Source of the DNA: Lelliottia nimipressuralis
GTDB lineage: Bacteria > Pseudomonadota > Gammaproteobacteria > Enterobacterales > Enterobacteriaceae
Reading direction: 5' to 3'
DNA length: 64,000 nt
Assembly: GCF_004402045.1 (NCBI RefSeq)
Contig: NZ_SOMG01000030.1
Span: 62,001 to 126,000, forward strand
Made by a program: the position numbers and the translations under genes. The notes under the pieces are model-generated. The model had not been told where the DNA came from and ran no database searches. It worked only from the letters and a program-made list of their open reading frames with translations. Shown here piece by piece: positions 1 through 10,908 of this stretch (position 1 is the stretch's first letter; every line of letters begins with the position of its first letter).

Positions 1-2
1 GT

Positions 3-443
3 ATTGGCCGCGAACTTAACAAGCCGGTCATTGTTCATACCCGCGATGCGCGTGCCGATACGCTGGCGATCCTCCGGGAAGAAAACGTGACGGATTGTGG
101 TGGCGTACTACACTGTTTCACAGAAGACAGAGAAACAGCGGGTAAACTGCTTGATTTAGGGTTTTATATTTCGTTTTCTGGGATCGTGACGTTCCGTAAC
201 GCAGAGCAACTTCGTGATGCTGCGCGCTATGTTCCGCTCGATCGCATTCTGGTGGAAACAGACTCTCCTTATCTGGCTCCGGTACCGCATCGCGGTAAAG
301 AGAACCAACCGGCCATGACGAGAGACGTTGCGGAGTACATGGCCGTGCTTAAAGGCGTCAGTATTGAAGAACTGGCCCGCGTCACCACGGAAAACTTCTC
401 TACGCTGTTCCATATCGACCCCGCCCGCCTGCAATCTGTTTGA
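3..443 (+). CDS. ycfH: TatD-family metal-dependent DNase YcfH (3' part)
   Basis: The reading frame is already open at the left edge, so the N-terminal part lies outside the window; about 146 C-terminal residues remain. They match the end of the TatD-family hydrolase YcfH, a TIM-barrel metal-dependent deoxyribonuclease. Visible family signatures are the VHTRDA strand near the start, the HCF segment and the ETDSPYLAP motif near the C-terminus, whose Asp is a metal ligand in this family. In E. coli this gene lies between holB and ptsG, and ptsG is indeed the next gene here. The physiological substrate of YcfH is not settled. Confidence 0.93.
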   Translation: MGRELNKPVIVHTRDARADTLAILREENVTDCGGVLHCFTEDRETAGKLLDLGFYISFSGIVTFRNAEQLRDAARYVPLDRILVETDSPYLAPVPHRGKENQPAMTRDVAEYMAVLKGVSIEELARVTTENFSTLFHIDPARLQSV

Positions 444-493
444 TACACCTGTTTTTTTTAGGCTCGTAATTAATAAATAAAACGAGTAAAGTT

Positions 494-525
494 CACCGCC
501 TCATTTGGGGCGGTGACGGTGTTTT
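494..525 (+). terminator. Hairpin after ycfH
   Basis: A seven-base-pair stem CACCGCC/GGCGGTG (494-500 and 509-515) with an eight-base loop is followed after a few bases by a T-rich stretch at 521-525. It separates ycfH from the ptsG control region. Confidence 0.55.
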
Positions 526-587
526 TAGACACATCCGGACATGCTTTTTGTAAATAACTGAAAGTTTTTCGACCGCCTTAAGCTGAA

Positions 588-607
588 ACGTGATAGCCGT
601 CAAACAA
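588..607 (+). promoter_or_regulatory. CRP site upstream of ptsG
   Basis: The sequence contains GTGAT-N5-TCAAA, which matches the CRP site of the E. coli ptsG promoter and lies at the equivalent distance upstream of the Mlc/promoter region. Function is inferred from this conservation. Confidence 0.6.
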
Positions 608-618
608 ACTCAGAGGGA

Positions 619-650
619 ATTATTTTACTCTGTGTAATAAATAAAGGGCG
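619..650 (+). promoter_or_regulatory. ptsG promoter with Mlc operator
   Basis: The stretch TATTTTACTCTGTGTAATAA (621-640) and the following ATAAAGGGCG are nearly identical to the E. coli ptsG P1 promoter, including the Mlc (DgsA) operator overlapping it. Mlc represses ptsG when glucose is absent and is sequestered by dephosphorylated PtsG itself. The transcript start is expected at about 645-650. Confidence 0.7.
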
Positions 651-716
651 CTTAGATGTCCTGTCCACGGCACGGTACTCCCCCCGGGCCAATGCGTGAA
701 AGCGTAAAAAAAGCAC

Positions 717-743
717 AAATACTCAGGAGCACTCTCAATTATG
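717..743 (+). promoter_or_regulatory. SgrS small-RNA target and RBS of ptsG
   Basis: ACTCAGGAGCACTCTCAATT (721-740), directly before the ATG, is the segment of the ptsG leader that pairs with the sRNA SgrS in E. coli during glucose-phosphate stress. It includes the Shine-Dalgarno AGGAG. Conservation of this stretch, unlike the more variable leader before it, supports the same control here. Confidence 0.65.
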
Positions 744-2174
744 TTTAAGAATGCATTTGCTAACCTGCAAAAGGTCGGTAAATCGCTGATGCTGCCAGTA
801 TCCGTACTGCCTATCGCAGGTATCCTGCTGGGTGTCGGTTCTGCAAACTTCAGCTGGCTGCCAGCCGTAGTGTCCCACGTGATGGCCGAAGCAGGCGGTT
901 CTGTTTTTGCTAACATGCCGCTGATCTTCGCGATCGGTGTGGCGCTGGGCTTCACCAATAACGATGGTGTATCTGCTCTGGCTGCAGTGGTTGCCTACGG
1001 CATCATGGTGAAAACCATGGCTGTGGTTGCGCCGCTGGTTCTGCATTTACCGGCAGAAGAGATCGCCGCGAAACACCTGGCGGACACCGGTGTGCTGGGC
1101 GGTATCATCTCCGGTGCGATTGCAGCGTATATGTTTAACCGCTTCTATCGCATCAAGCTGCCTGAGTATCTGGGCTTCTTCGCGGGCAAGCGTTTCGTTC
1201 CGATCATCTCTGGTCTGGCAGCGATTTTCACTGGCGTGATCCTGTCCTTCATCTGGCCACCGATCGGCTCCGCTATTCAGACCTTCTCTCAGTGGGCTGC
1301 TTACCAGAACCCGGTTGTCGCGTTTGGTATCTACGGCTTCATCGAGCGTTGCCTGGTACCATTTGGTCTGCACCACATCTGGAACGTTCCATTCCAGATG
1401 CAGATTGGTGAATTCACCAACGCAGCAGGTCAGGTATTCCACGGTGACATCCCACGTTACATGGCGGGCGACCCAACTGCAGGCAAACTGTCTGGCGGCT
1501 TCCTGTTCAAAATGTACGGTCTGCCGGCTGCTGCGATTGCCATCTGGCACTCTGCTAAGCCAGAGAACCGTGCAAAAGTGGGCGGTATCATGATCTCCGC
1601 AGCGCTGACCTCGTTCCTGACCGGTATCACCGAGCCGATCGAGTTCTCCTTCATGTTCGTTGCGCCGATCCTGTACATCATCCACGCTGTACTGGCGGGC
1701 CTGGCGTTCCCAATCTGTATCCTGCTGGGTATGCGTGACGGTACGTCCTTCTCTCACGGTCTGATCGACTTCATCGTTCTGTCTGGTAACAGCAGCAAAT
1801 TGTGGCTGTTCCCAATTGTAGGCGCGTGCTATGCCGTTGCGTACTACACCATCTTCCGCGTGCTGATCAAAGCACTGGACCTGAAAACACCAGGCCGTGA
1901 AGATGCGTCAGAAGACAGCAAATCAGCCGTTACCAGCGAAATGGCTCCGGCCCTGGTTGCAGCGTTCGGCGGTAAAGAGAACATCACTAACCTGGACGCG
2001 TGCATCACTCGTCTGCGTGTTAGCGTTGCTGACGTCGCAAAAGTTGACCAGCCGGGTCTGAAAAAACTGGGCGCAGCAGGTGTTGTTGTTGCAGGTTCGG
2101 GTGTACAGGCAATCTTCGGTACTAAATCCGATAACCTGAAAACCGAAATGGATGAGTACATCCGCAGCAACTAA
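741..2174 (+). CDS. ptsG: PTS glucose-specific EIICB (PtsG)
   Basis: This 477-residue inner-membrane permease takes up glucose and phosphorylates it to glucose-6-phosphate using phosphate passed from EIIA(Glc). The N-terminal roughly 380 residues form the hydrophobic EIIC transport domain ([10 protein letters not shown] motif). A linker rich in charged residues leads to the C-terminal EIIB domain, whose phosphorylated cysteine lies in [11 protein letters not shown] near residue 421. Length and sequence match E. coli PtsG. The leader carries CRP, Mlc and SgrS control signals, and a strong terminator follows the stop codon. The expected neighbour fhuE is absent downstream. Confidence 0.98.
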   Translation: MFKNAFANLQKVGKSLMLPVSVLPIAGILLGVGSANFSWLPAVVSHVMAEAGGSVFANMPLIFAIGVALGFTNNDGVSALAAVVAYGIMVKTMAVVAPLVLHLPAEEIAAKHLADTGVLGGIISGAIAAYMFNRFYRIKLPEYLGFFAGKRFVPIISGLAAIFTGVILSFIWPPIGSAIQTFSQWAAYQNPVVAFGIYGFIERCLVPFGLHHIWNVPFQMQIGEFTNAAGQVFHGDIPRYMAGDPTAGKLSGGFLFKMYGLPAAAIAIWHSAKPENRAKVGGIMISAALTSFLTGITEPIEFSFMFVAPILYIIHAVLAGLAFPICILLGMRDGTSFSHGLIDFIVLSGNSSKLWLFPIVGACYAVAYYTIFRVLIKALDLKTPGREDASEDSKSAVTSEMAPALVAAFGGKENITNLDACITRLRVSVADVAKVDQPGLKKLGAAGVVVAGSGVQAIFGTKSDNLKTEMDEYIRSN

Positions 2175-2195
2175 GTTGTGACCTGGGGAGACTAA

Positions 2196-2219
2196 GGCAG
2201 CCGAATGGCTGCCTTTTTT
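2196..2219 (+). terminator. Rho-independent terminator of ptsG
   Basis: Perfect seven-base-pair stem GGCAGCC/GGCTGCC with a GAAT loop, followed by a six-T run. Confidence 0.9.
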
Positions 2220-2433
2220 ATTGCTGCGGTTTTTTATGTCTTAAAAAACATCACCAGGACGCAAGAGCGGTCACTCTTCATCCAGCTGATAAACATTCAG
2301 GAAAGAAATCGGGGGAGAAGGTTGAAAGGACAGGAGAAACTCGCTCATACTCTTGAATTGTGTCATGCACTCATCCAGAGAGTGTGCCAACAGCGGACGC
2401 ATCGCACCAGACTAAACAAATAAGGAAAAGGTC

Positions 2434-2793
2434 ATGGCTGAAGAAACGATTTTCAGTAAAATTATCCGTCGCGAAATCCCGTCGGATATCGTCTATCAGG
2501 ATGAACTGGTGACGGCTTTCCGGGACATTTCCCCTCAGGCCCCGACGCACATCCTTATCATTCCCAATATTCTGATTCCTACCGTAAACGACGTAAAAAC
2601 CGAGCACGAAGTGGCGTTAGGTCGTATGCTGACGGTGGCCGCGAAAATCGCTGAACAGGAAGGCATTGCAGAAGACGGTTACCGTCTGATCATGAACTGC
2701 AACCGTCATGGCGGGCAGGAAGTTTATCATATTCACATGCATCTGCTGGGTGGACGTCCTCTGGGGCCGATGCTGGCACACAAAGGTCTTTAA
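2434..2793 (+). CDS. hinT: Purine nucleoside phosphoramidase HinT
   Basis: The 119-residue HIT-family hydrolase cleaves adenosine 5'-phosphoramidates and aminoacyl-adenylates. The histidine-triad motif HIHMH is at residues 99-103. Start codon ATG follows an AAGGAAAAGG ribosome-binding site. It is the first gene of a compact run (hinT-ycfL-lpoB-thiK-nagZ-ycfP) in which most genes are separated by a few bases or overlap, suggesting co-transcription. In E. coli fhuE lies between ptsG and this gene; here only about 215 bases separate the two, with no fhuE. Confidence 0.97.
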   Translation: MAEETIFSKIIRREIPSDIVYQDELVTAFRDISPQAPTHILIIPNILIPTVNDVKTEHEVALGRMLTVAAKIAEQEGIAEDGYRLIMNCNRHGGQEVYHIHMHLLGGRPLGPMLAHKGL

Positions 2794-2794
2794 C

Positions 2795-3169
2795 ATGCTT
2801 AAAGGGCGTATTGCAGCGCTGGTAATGACGATGATGATCGTAGGGTGCAGCTCGCGCCCGGCGATCCCTGTGAATGATGAACAGACGCTGGTGATGGAAT
2901 CTTCCGTGCTTGCTGCGGGCATCACGGCGCAGCAACCCGCGTTGACCATCAGTGAAATTAACTCGTCAGCCTCCTCTACGCTCTTCAATGAAAGACATGA
3001 CCCAGTGACGGTCCACTACCGTTTTTTCTGGTATGACGTAAGAGGTCTTGAAATGCATCCGCTGGAGGCGCCGCGCAGCGTCACTATTCCGGCAAGGTCG
3101 TCGGTAACGCTCTATGGCAGCGCCAATTATCTGGGTGCGCATAAGGTGAGACTTTATCTATATCTCTAA
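2795..3169 (+). CDS. ycfL: YcfL-family predicted lipoprotein
   Basis: 124 residues with a short N-terminal hydrophobic segment ending in a lipobox-like IVGC at about residues 15-18, so a lipoprotein anchored in the envelope is expected. The rest is a beta-rich DUF1425 domain. The ATG lies one base after the hinT stop, indicating translational coupling. The function of YcfL is unknown; it always accompanies lpoB in enterobacteria. Confidence 0.9.
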   Translation: MLKGRIAALVMTMMIVGCSSRPAIPVNDEQTLVMESSVLAAGITAQQPALTISEINSSASSTLFNERHDPVTVHYRFFWYDVRGLEMHPLEAPRSVTIPARSSVTLYGSANYLGAHKVRLYLYL

Positions 3170-3179
3170 GGGGTGAATC

Positions 3180-3807
3180 TTGATTAAAAATTTGAGCCGC
3201 TATGCGCTCGTGACAGCTTTCGCTCTGTTTCTGGCAGGGTGTGTGACGCGTACTGAACAGCCTGCGCCTGTGGAAGAGGCTAAACCGGGCACTGAACAGC
3301 CGACGCAGCCAGCGCAGCCGCAGCCAACCGTGCCATCTGTGCCGTCTATTCCGTCACAGCCTGGACCAATTGAGCATCCGGACCAGACTTCGCAGCCCGC
3401 GCCGCGCGTGCGCCATTACGACTGGAACGGCGCAATGCAGCCGATGGTGGGTAAAATGCTGCAGGCACAGGGCGTGACGGCAGGCAGCGTGCTGTTAGTC
3501 GACACCGTGAACAACCGTACCAACGGTTCGCTTAACGCGGGCGAAGCGACGGAAACCCTGCGCAATGCCCTGGCAAATAACGGTAAGTTTACGCTGGTCT
3601 CGGCTCAGCAGCTCGCGGTAGCGAAACAGCAGCTGGGCCTGTCGCCGCAGGATAGCCTCGGCACACGTAGCAAGGCTATCGGTATTGCCCGTAACGTTGG
3701 CGCACAGTATGTGCTGTACTCTAACGCCACCGGTAACGTGAATACGCCAGCCCTGCAGATGCAGCTGATGCTGGTTCAGACAGGCGAAATCATCTGGTCA
3801 GGTAAAG

Positions 3808-3827
<20 letters not shown>
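3180..3827 (+). CDS. lpoB: Outer-membrane lipoprotein LpoB, activator of PBP1b
   Basis: 215 residues: signal peptide with lipobox LAGC, a long Pro/Gln-rich disordered stretch (about residues 25-80) that spans the periplasm, and a globular domain that contacts the UB2H domain of penicillin-binding protein 1b and stimulates septal peptidoglycan synthesis. The start is an unusual TTG at 3180, supported by the AAGGGG ribosome-binding site seven bases before it and by alignment with E. coli LpoB. The gene overlaps thiK by 20 bases. Confidence 0.95.
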
Positions 3828-5669
<1,842 letters not shown>

Positions 5670-5703
5670 ACCCTCCCGGAAGGCGTAGCGTGGTGAGAAG
5701 ACG

Positions 5704-6246
5704 ATGATCATCTATTTACACGGTTTTGACTCTAACAGTCCTGGTAATCATGAGAAGGTGCTGCAGCTGCAGTTTATCGATCCGGATGTACGGTTGATCA
5801 GCTACAGCACGCGCCATCCGAAGCATGATATGCAGCATCTGCTCAAAGAAGTGGACAAGATGTTGCAGCTCAACGTCGACGATCGCCCGTTGATTTGCGG
5901 CGTGGGTCTGGGCGGCTACTGGGCCGAGCGGATTGGCTTCCTGTGCGACATCCGCCAGGTCGTGTTCAATCCTAACCTTTTCCCGAACGAGAACATGGAA
6001 GGCAAAATTGACCGCCCGGAAGAGTATGTCGATATTGCGACCAAGTGCGTCAGCAATTTTCGGGAGAAAAACCGCGACCGCTGTCTGGTGATCCTGTCGC
6101 GTAACGATGAGGCGCTCAACAGCCACCGGGCTGCAGAACTGCTGCATCATTACTATGAGATCGTCTGGGACGAAGAACAGACCCACAAGTTTAAGAACAT
6201 CTCTCCGCACCTGCAGCGTATCAAGGCCTTCAAAACGCTGGGTTAA
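5704..6246 (+). CDS. ycfP: YcfP, UPF0227 esterase-like protein
   Basis: 180 residues of an alpha/beta-hydrolase-like fold starting with MIIYLHGF. The nucleophile elbow normally GxSxG reads GVGLGGYW here, as in the E. coli protein, so the canonical serine is missing and catalysis is uncertain. It ends the nagZ cluster and is followed by a clear terminator. Physiological role unknown. Confidence 0.93.
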   Translation: MIIYLHGFDSNSPGNHEKVLQLQFIDPDVRLISYSTRHPKHDMQHLLKEVDKMLQLNVDDRPLICGVGLGGYWAERIGFLCDIRQVVFNPNLFPNENMEGKIDRPEEYVDIATKCVSNFREKNRDRCLVILSRNDEALNSHRAAELLHHYYEIVWDEEQTHKFKNISPHLQRIKAFKTLG

Positions 6247-6266
6247 ACCCCTGAAGCAGGTCCAGA

Positions 6267-6302
6267 AGCCCGGACGCGAAAGCGTGCCGGGCTTTCTTTT
6301 TG
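6267..6302 (+). terminator. Terminator after ycfP
   Basis: Long stem AGCCCGG-A-CGC / GCG-TG-CCGGGCT around a GAAA tetraloop, followed by a T-rich stretch. Confidence 0.85.
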
Positions 6303-6334
6303 ACCAGGATTGTCTACTTTTACGCCATCAAAAC

Positions 6335-6348
6335 TTGATGCATATCAA
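6335..6348 (+). promoter_or_regulatory. FNR box upstream of ndh
   Basis: Perfect match TTGAT-GCAT-ATCAA to the FNR consensus about 140 bases before the ndh start. FNR represses ndh under anaerobic conditions in E. coli, and the site is in the equivalent region. Confidence 0.8.
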
Positions 6349-6483
6349 TTTTGGTATGACCAATGCGCCTGACGTGTTATTCTCAATGCACCTGAATGGT
6401 TTCAGTGCTGTAACCTGTTGTTAATTAAGGGCTATTTTTATAACTTTTAATTAACAATTGGTTAATAATTTGAGGGGGTCACG

Positions 6484-7788
6484 TTGACTACGCCATTGAA
6501 AAAGATAGTGATTGTAGGCGGTGGAGCTGGCGGGCTGGAGCTGGCTACACAGTTGGGCAAAAAGCTGGGTCGCGGTAAAAAAGCCAAAATTACGCTGGTG
6601 GATCGTAACCACAGCCACCTGTGGAAACCGCTGCTGCACGAAGTGGCGACCGGTTCTCTGGACGAGGGCGTGGACGCGCTCAGCTATCTGGCGCACGCGC
6701 GCAACCATCACTTCCAGTTCCAGCTGGGCTCGGCGGTTGACATCAACCGTGAAAGCAAAACCATTACCCTGGCAGAGCTGCGCGATGAAAAAGGGGAACT
6801 GCTGGTCCCTGAGCGCAAACTGGCGTATGACACGCTGGTCATGGCGTTGGGCAGTACCTCCAATGATTTCAACACGCCTGGCGTGAAAGACCACTGTATC
6901 TTCCTCGATAACCCGCACCAGGCGCGTCGTTTCCATCAGGAAATGCTGAACCTGTTCCTGAAGTACACCAGCAATATGGGTGCGAACGGTAAGGTGAATA
7001 TCGCTATTGTCGGCGGCGGTGCGACGGGCGTTGAGCTGTCCGCTGAACTGCACAATGCGGTGAAGCAGCTGCACAGCTACGGCTATAAAGGGTTAACCAA
7101 CGACGCGCTGAACGTGACGCTGGTTGAAGCTGGTGAACGTATTCTGCCTGCTCTGCCACCGCGTATTTCCGGTGCGGCGCACAATGAACTTACCAAACTG
7201 GGCGTGCGGGTGTTAACACAGACCATGGTGACCAGCGCCGACGAAGGTGGCCTGCACACCAAAGATGGCGAGTACATCAAAGCGGATCTGATGGTCTGGG
7301 CGGCAGGTATTAAAGCACCTGACTTTATGAAAGAGATCGGTGGTCTGGAAACGAACCGCATCAACCAGCTGGTGACGGAGCCGACGCTGCAAACCACCCG
7401 TGACCCTGAGATCTTTGCTATCGGCGATTGCGCTTCCTGTGCGCGTCCTGAAGGAGGCTTCGTGCCGCCGCGAGCGCAGGCGGCGCACCAGATGGCAAGC
7501 CTGGTTCTGCACAACATTCTGGCGCAGATTAAAGGTAAGCCAATGAAAGCCTATGTCTACAAAGACCACGGTTCTCTGGTATCGCTGTCTAACTTCTCTA
7601 CCGTCGGCAGCCTGATGGGCAACCTGATGCGTGGCTCGATGATGGTAGAAGGGCGCATTGCACGCTTCGTGTATATCTCTCTGTACCGTATGCACCAGAT
7701 CGCGCTGCACGGCTACTTTAAAACCGGGCTGATGATGCTGGTGGGCAGAATCAACCGCGTGATCCGCCCGCGTCTGAAGTTGCACTAA
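6484..7788 (+). CDS. ndh: Type II NADH:quinone oxidoreductase Ndh
   Basis: 434 residues, identical in length to E. coli NDH-2. This peripheral membrane flavoenzyme passes electrons from NADH to ubiquinone without pumping protons. The FAD-binding GGGAGG near residue 13 and the NAD-binding GGGATG near residue 178 are both present. Translation starts at a TTG (6484), as in E. coli, behind a GAGGGGG ribosome-binding site. An FNR site in the leader suggests anaerobic repression, and a strong terminator follows. Confidence 0.97.
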   Translation: MTTPLKKIVIVGGGAGGLELATQLGKKLGRGKKAKITLVDRNHSHLWKPLLHEVATGSLDEGVDALSYLAHARNHHFQFQLGSAVDINRESKTITLAELRDEKGELLVPERKLAYDTLVMALGSTSNDFNTPGVKDHCIFLDNPHQARRFHQEMLNLFLKYTSNMGANGKVNIAIVGGGATGVELSAELHNAVKQLHSYGYKGLTNDALNVTLVEAGERILPALPPRISGAAHNELTKLGVRVLTQTMVTSADEGGLHTKDGEYIKADLMVWAAGIKAPDFMKEIGGLETNRINQLVTEPTLQTTRDPEIFAIGDCASCARPEGGFVPPRAQAAHQMASLVLHNILAQIKGKPMKAYVYKDHGSLVSLSNFSTVGSLMGNLMRGSMMVEGRIARFVYISLYRMHQIALHGYFKTGLMMLVGRINRVIRPRLKLH

Positions 7789-7794
7789 TCTTTC

Positions 7795-7825
7795 ACTCCC
7801 TCCGGGCCTTCCGGAGGGAGTTTTT
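7795..7825 (+). terminator. Terminator of ndh
   Basis: Eleven-base-pair stem ACTCCCTCCGG/CCGGAGGGAGT with a GCCTT loop and a five-T run. Confidence 0.93.
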
Positions 7826-7981
7826 AGCATATCGTGCTGCAGATCACAGAATGCGTGCTTAAGAGTTCTCCTAAATAGAATGTATCTCCCCTCATCGCCC
7901 CTTTTTTAATCCTTTATCTGATTGGCGAAGCCGTACCTCCATTGCAAAATTGTTACCAATAGCAACAAAGGAGGAAGTCCC

Positions 7982-8521
7982 GTGAATAAATCAATGTTGG
8001 CGGGTATAGGGATTGGCGTCGCGGCTGCGCTAGGTGTGGCCGCCGTTGCCAGTCTGAACGTATTAGATCGCGGCCCGCAGTATGCACAGGTAGTTTCTGC
8101 TACACCGATTAAAGAAACTGTGAAAACCCCTCGTCAGGAGTGCCGCAACGTCTCCGTGACTCACCGCCGTCCGGTTCAGGATGAAAACCGTATTGCCGGC
8201 TCTGTTCTGGGTGCGGTAGCAGGTGGGGTCATTGGTCACCAGTTTGGTGGTGGCCGTGGTAAAGATGTGGCGACCGTGGTCGGCGCGCTGGGCGGTGGCT
8301 ATGCCGGTAACCAGGTGCAGGGCGCGATGCAGGATAACGATACCTACACTACGACTCAGCAACGCTGCAAAACCGTCTATGACAAGTCGGAAAAAATGCT
8401 GGGTTATGACGTGACGTACAAAATTGGCGATCAGCAGGGCAAAATCCGCATGGATAAAGACCCGGGCACGCAAATCCCTCTGGATGGAAATGGCCAGCTG
8501 GTTCTGAATAACAAAGTGTAA
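7982..8521 (+). CDS. ycfJ: YcfJ, glycine-zipper 2TM protein
   Basis: 179 residues, the length of E. coli YcfJ. An N-terminal hydrophobic segment is followed by a glycine-zipper (rickettsia 17-kDa-antigen-type) domain rich in G-x3-G repeats around residues 65-110, typical of small envelope proteins. The GTG start at 7982 is supported by an AAAGGAGGAAG ribosome-binding site. The E. coli gene is linked to biofilm formation; the biochemical role is unknown. Confidence 0.93.
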   Translation: MNKSMLAGIGIGVAAALGVAAVASLNVLDRGPQYAQVVSATPIKETVKTPRQECRNVSVTHRRPVQDENRIAGSVLGAVAGGVIGHQFGGGRGKDVATVVGALGGGYAGNQVQGAMQDNDTYTTTQQRCKTVYDKSEKMLGYDVTYKIGDQQGKIRMDKDPGTQIPLDGNGQLVLNNKV

Positions 8522-8541
8522 AAAAGATGTTCTCTGAATTT

Positions 8542-8577
8542 AGCTCCTCATGCGCTCAGGCTGAGGAGCTTTTTTTT
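8542..8577 (+). terminator. Terminator between ycfJ and comR
   Basis: Nine-base-pair stem AGCTCCTCA/TGAGGAGCT followed by a seven-T run on the plus strand; it sits between the converging genes ycfJ and comR. Confidence 0.9.
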
Positions 8578-8580
8578 GCT

Positions 8581-9216
8581 TCAGATTTTAAGTAGCTCAG
8601 GCCACAGCCGCAGCGTGGTGTCGCTAATATTCTGCAGTTTTTCCAGAGTGGCCCCTTCACGGGCGCTGATCGACATCCCCTGCAAAATACAGCTCAGGTA
8701 CTGCGCCAGCACCTGAGGGTTACAGTGTGCAGGGATTTCACCGCGCTGCTGGCGCTGAGCCAGAAACGCGCTCAGCGTCTCCTCCTGCATGGCATGACGC
8801 GATTTCACCGTATTGGCGATCTCTTTAGACGACGCCGCAAGGGTAGCAGAGGTGTTAATCATAAAGCAGCCCGCAGGCGTGTCTTTACTGGTGAAGCAGG
8901 TTGCTACGGCGGTGAAGTAGTCTCGCAGAGCCTGTTCAACGCTTTTCTCTTCACAAAAAAGCTGGGCTTCGTGTTTCGCCGCAAAGCGCGAAATGTACCT
9001 GTCCAGCACTGCCCTGAACAGCCCCTCTTTATTGGTAAATTCAGCATACAGCGTAGGCGCTTTGGCTCCGGTGGCTTCTACCAGATCGGAAAGCGAGGTC
9101 GCTTCATACCCATGTTGCCAGAAGAGAGTCATGGCCTTATCAAGCGCTGCATCCCTGTCAAACACTTTTGGTCGGCCACGGCTTTTCTTAGCACAACTCG
9201 TGACATCGGTTGTCAT
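8581..9216 (-). CDS. comR: TetR-family copper-responsive repressor ComR
   Basis: 211-residue TetR-type regulator. The N-terminal helix-turn-helix (about residues 12-60, containing the GYEATSLSDLVEATGAKAPT stretch) is nearly identical to E. coli ComR, and the C-terminal ligand domain is more divergent. In E. coli ComR represses the divergently transcribed bhsA (comC) and copper relieves repression. The same divergent arrangement with a 244-base shared control region (9217-9460) is present here. Confidence 0.93.
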   Translation of the reverse strand: MTTDVTSCAKKSRGRPKVFDRDAALDKAMTLFWQHGYEATSLSDLVEATGAKAPTLYAEFTNKEGLFRAVLDRYISRFAAKHEAQLFCEEKSVEQALRDYFTAVATCFTSKDTPAGCFMINTSATLAASSKEIANTVKSRHAMQEETLSAFLAQRQQRGEIPAHCNPQVLAQYLSCILQGMSISAREGATLEKLQNISDTTLRLWPELLKI

Positions 9217-9460
9217 TTGCCGTTGGTCCTCTGTTGGTTTGTTGAATAACCATTATAAAAATAAACGCAAGGCATCACCAGCGCTGAATGCTTAAAAATA
9301 AATTAATCATATGAGTATGAAAAATAACGACTTTAAAATTAAGTTAACGCTCGTTATGAAATTATGTTGACGCGTGAGCTGGATCACATTTATGATTTAC
9401 CTATCGATCGTTAACTAAATGACTAACGACCTCCAAATTCATCTGCTAAAGGTAAACATC

Positions 9461-9718
9461 ATGAAAAACGTAAAAACCCTCATCGCTGCCGCCGTTTTGA
9501 GCTCACTCTCTTTCGCAAGCTTTGCTGCTGTTGAAGTGCAATCCACCCCAGCTGACCAGCATAAAGTCGGGACTATCTCCGCATCGGCCGGGACTAACCT
9601 GGGTTCGCTGGAAGATCAGCTGGCACAAAAAGCGCAAGAGATGGGTGCGAAATCTTTCCGTATTACCTCAGTGACCGGTCCTAACACGCTGCACGGCACG
9701 GCTGTAATCTACAAATAA
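9461..9718 (+). CDS. bhsA: BhsA/McbA-family stress-induced outer-membrane protein
   Basis: 85 residues: a cleavable signal peptide ending near SFA-AVE, then a DUF1471 (YhcN/BhsA) domain. BhsA (ComC) lowers outer-membrane copper permeability and alters biofilm and stress resistance in E. coli. The ATG at 9461 was preferred over an in-frame upstream ATG because it places the signal peptide at the N-terminus. It is divergent from its regulator comR and ends at a strong terminator. Confidence 0.93.
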   Translation: MKNVKTLIAAAVLSSLSFASFAAVEVQSTPADQHKVGTISASAGTNLGSLEDQLAQKAQEMGAKSFRITSVTGPNTLHGTAVIYK

Positions 9719-9756
9719 GCCGGGCATAAACCCTCATTTATGCCACTGCAATAAAA

Positions 9757-9785
9757 AACGCCCTGCTTATGCAGGGCGTTTTTCT
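9757..9785. terminator. Bidirectional terminator between bhsA and ldtC
   Basis: Ten-base-pair stem AACGCCCTGC/GCAGGGCGTT with a TTAT loop, an A-run on the left and a T-run on the right, so it can serve both converging genes. Confidence 0.9.
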
Positions 9786-9792
9786 TTCTGTA

Positions 9793-10764
9793 TTACAGCG
9801 GCTGTTGGACGACATCGTGATGTCGGGTGACATCAGTCGGCATGCCTGAACGGGCTTCCATTGCGCGCTCCATGACTGTGCCATCGGTATTCGCATTCGT
9901 TTTGAAGCTCACCATTGCGGCGTTCAGACTAATAGGTAATGTCTGCGGGTCATCGCCTAAGTTTTTCGATAACGGCTGGTGAATTTCAACCAGCCGCACG
10001 CCGCCGGGCTCCTCAGAAACTTTAATCGGCGTATTAATAATATTTACTTTGGTCCCCGGCGTAACGACGTTAAACAGCGTTTTGATATCATCATCGCGCA
10101 GACGAATACAGCCGGAGCTGACGCGCATGCCGATGCCAAAATCCGCATTCGTTCCATGCAGCAGATAGACCCCACCGTAAGCCGCCAGGCGGATCGCGTG
10201 ATGTCCCATCGGGTTATCCGGGCCTGCCGGCACCACGGCGGGGAGGTCAATGCCCTGTGCTTTATAACGGGCACGAATATTAGCCGTCGGGGTCCAGGTT
10301 GGGTTCGCGCGTTTATCCGAGACGGTGGTGACCATCGTCGGCGTTAGCGTGTCGCCGCCCAGCTGGCCAATCCCGATAGGGTAGACGGTCACTTCATTTT
10401 TACCCGGCGGGTAATAATAGAGACGTAGCTCTGCCAGATTGATTACCATCCCCTCGCGCGGGGCGTCCGGCAGGATAGTTTGTAACGGGATGGTCAATAC
10501 GCTGCCCGCGCGCGGGACGTACGGGTCGACGCCAGGGTTAGCCTGCAGCAGAGCCAGAAAACCGACGTTATATTTTTTGGCAATCGCTTCCAGAGAACCG
10601 CCATTGTTTTCAACGACATGAAAGCGGTTTTCCCCCACAACCTTGCTGCCGGGCGGTGGAAGTGGCCAGGTGTTTGCACGAGCGGGAAGCGCAACCGCAA
10701 CGGTCGCTGCCAGCGCAAACAAGGTCATCCAGCGGGTAAAACGCGAAGAGGTCATCATCACCAT
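9793..10764 (-). CDS. ldtC: L,D-transpeptidase LdtC (YcfS)
   Basis: 323-residue periplasmic enzyme that attaches Braun lipoprotein to peptidoglycan. N-terminal signal peptide (ends around ARA-NTW), a LysM-like segment at about 45-95, and a YkuD catalytic domain with HGTN and the active-site cysteine in SSGCIRL. The start is ambiguous between the ATG at 10764 and an ATG two codons later; no strong ribosome-binding site decides. The gene is closely similar to E. coli YcfS. Confidence 0.95.
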   Translation of the reverse strand: MVMMTSSRFTRWMTLFALAATVAVALPARANTWPLPPPGSKVVGENRFHVVENNGGSLEAIAKKYNVGFLALLQANPGVDPYVPRAGSVLTIPLQTILPDAPREGMVINLAELRLYYYPPGKNEVTVYPIGIGQLGGDTLTPTMVTTVSDKRANPTWTPTANIRARYKAQGIDLPAVVPAGPDNPMGHHAIRLAAYGGVYLLHGTNADFGIGMRVSSGCIRLRDDDIKTLFNVVTPGTKVNIINTPIKVSEEPGGVRLVEIHQPLSKNLGDDPQTLPISLNAAMVSFKTNANTDGTVMERAMEARSGMPTDVTRHHDVVQQPL

Positions 10765-10870
10765 AGTCCATATAAATGATAAGGTTATTGTTTTATAAGG
10801 CGTTAAAGATAATTATGGCGAATGGGTGTGTCGGGAAGATCGGGTGAAGTGCAAAGAGTTTGTAAATTGT

Positions 10871-10899
10871 CCCCCCGGTAGCACGGTGCTAACGGGGGG
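10871..10899 (-). terminator. Possible mfd terminator hairpin
   Basis: A 29-base near-palindrome with a G/C-run stem (CCCCCCG...CGGGGGG) and GTAGCAC/GTGCTAA arms lies just beyond the mfd stop. There is no strong T-run, so termination is only likely. Confidence 0.45.
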
Positions 10900-10908
10900 A
10901 AAGGCTGG

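Noticed and set aside
2205..2423. Open frame of 72 codons after ptsG
   Set aside because: It begins inside the ptsG terminator and has no convincing ribosome-binding site or conservation.
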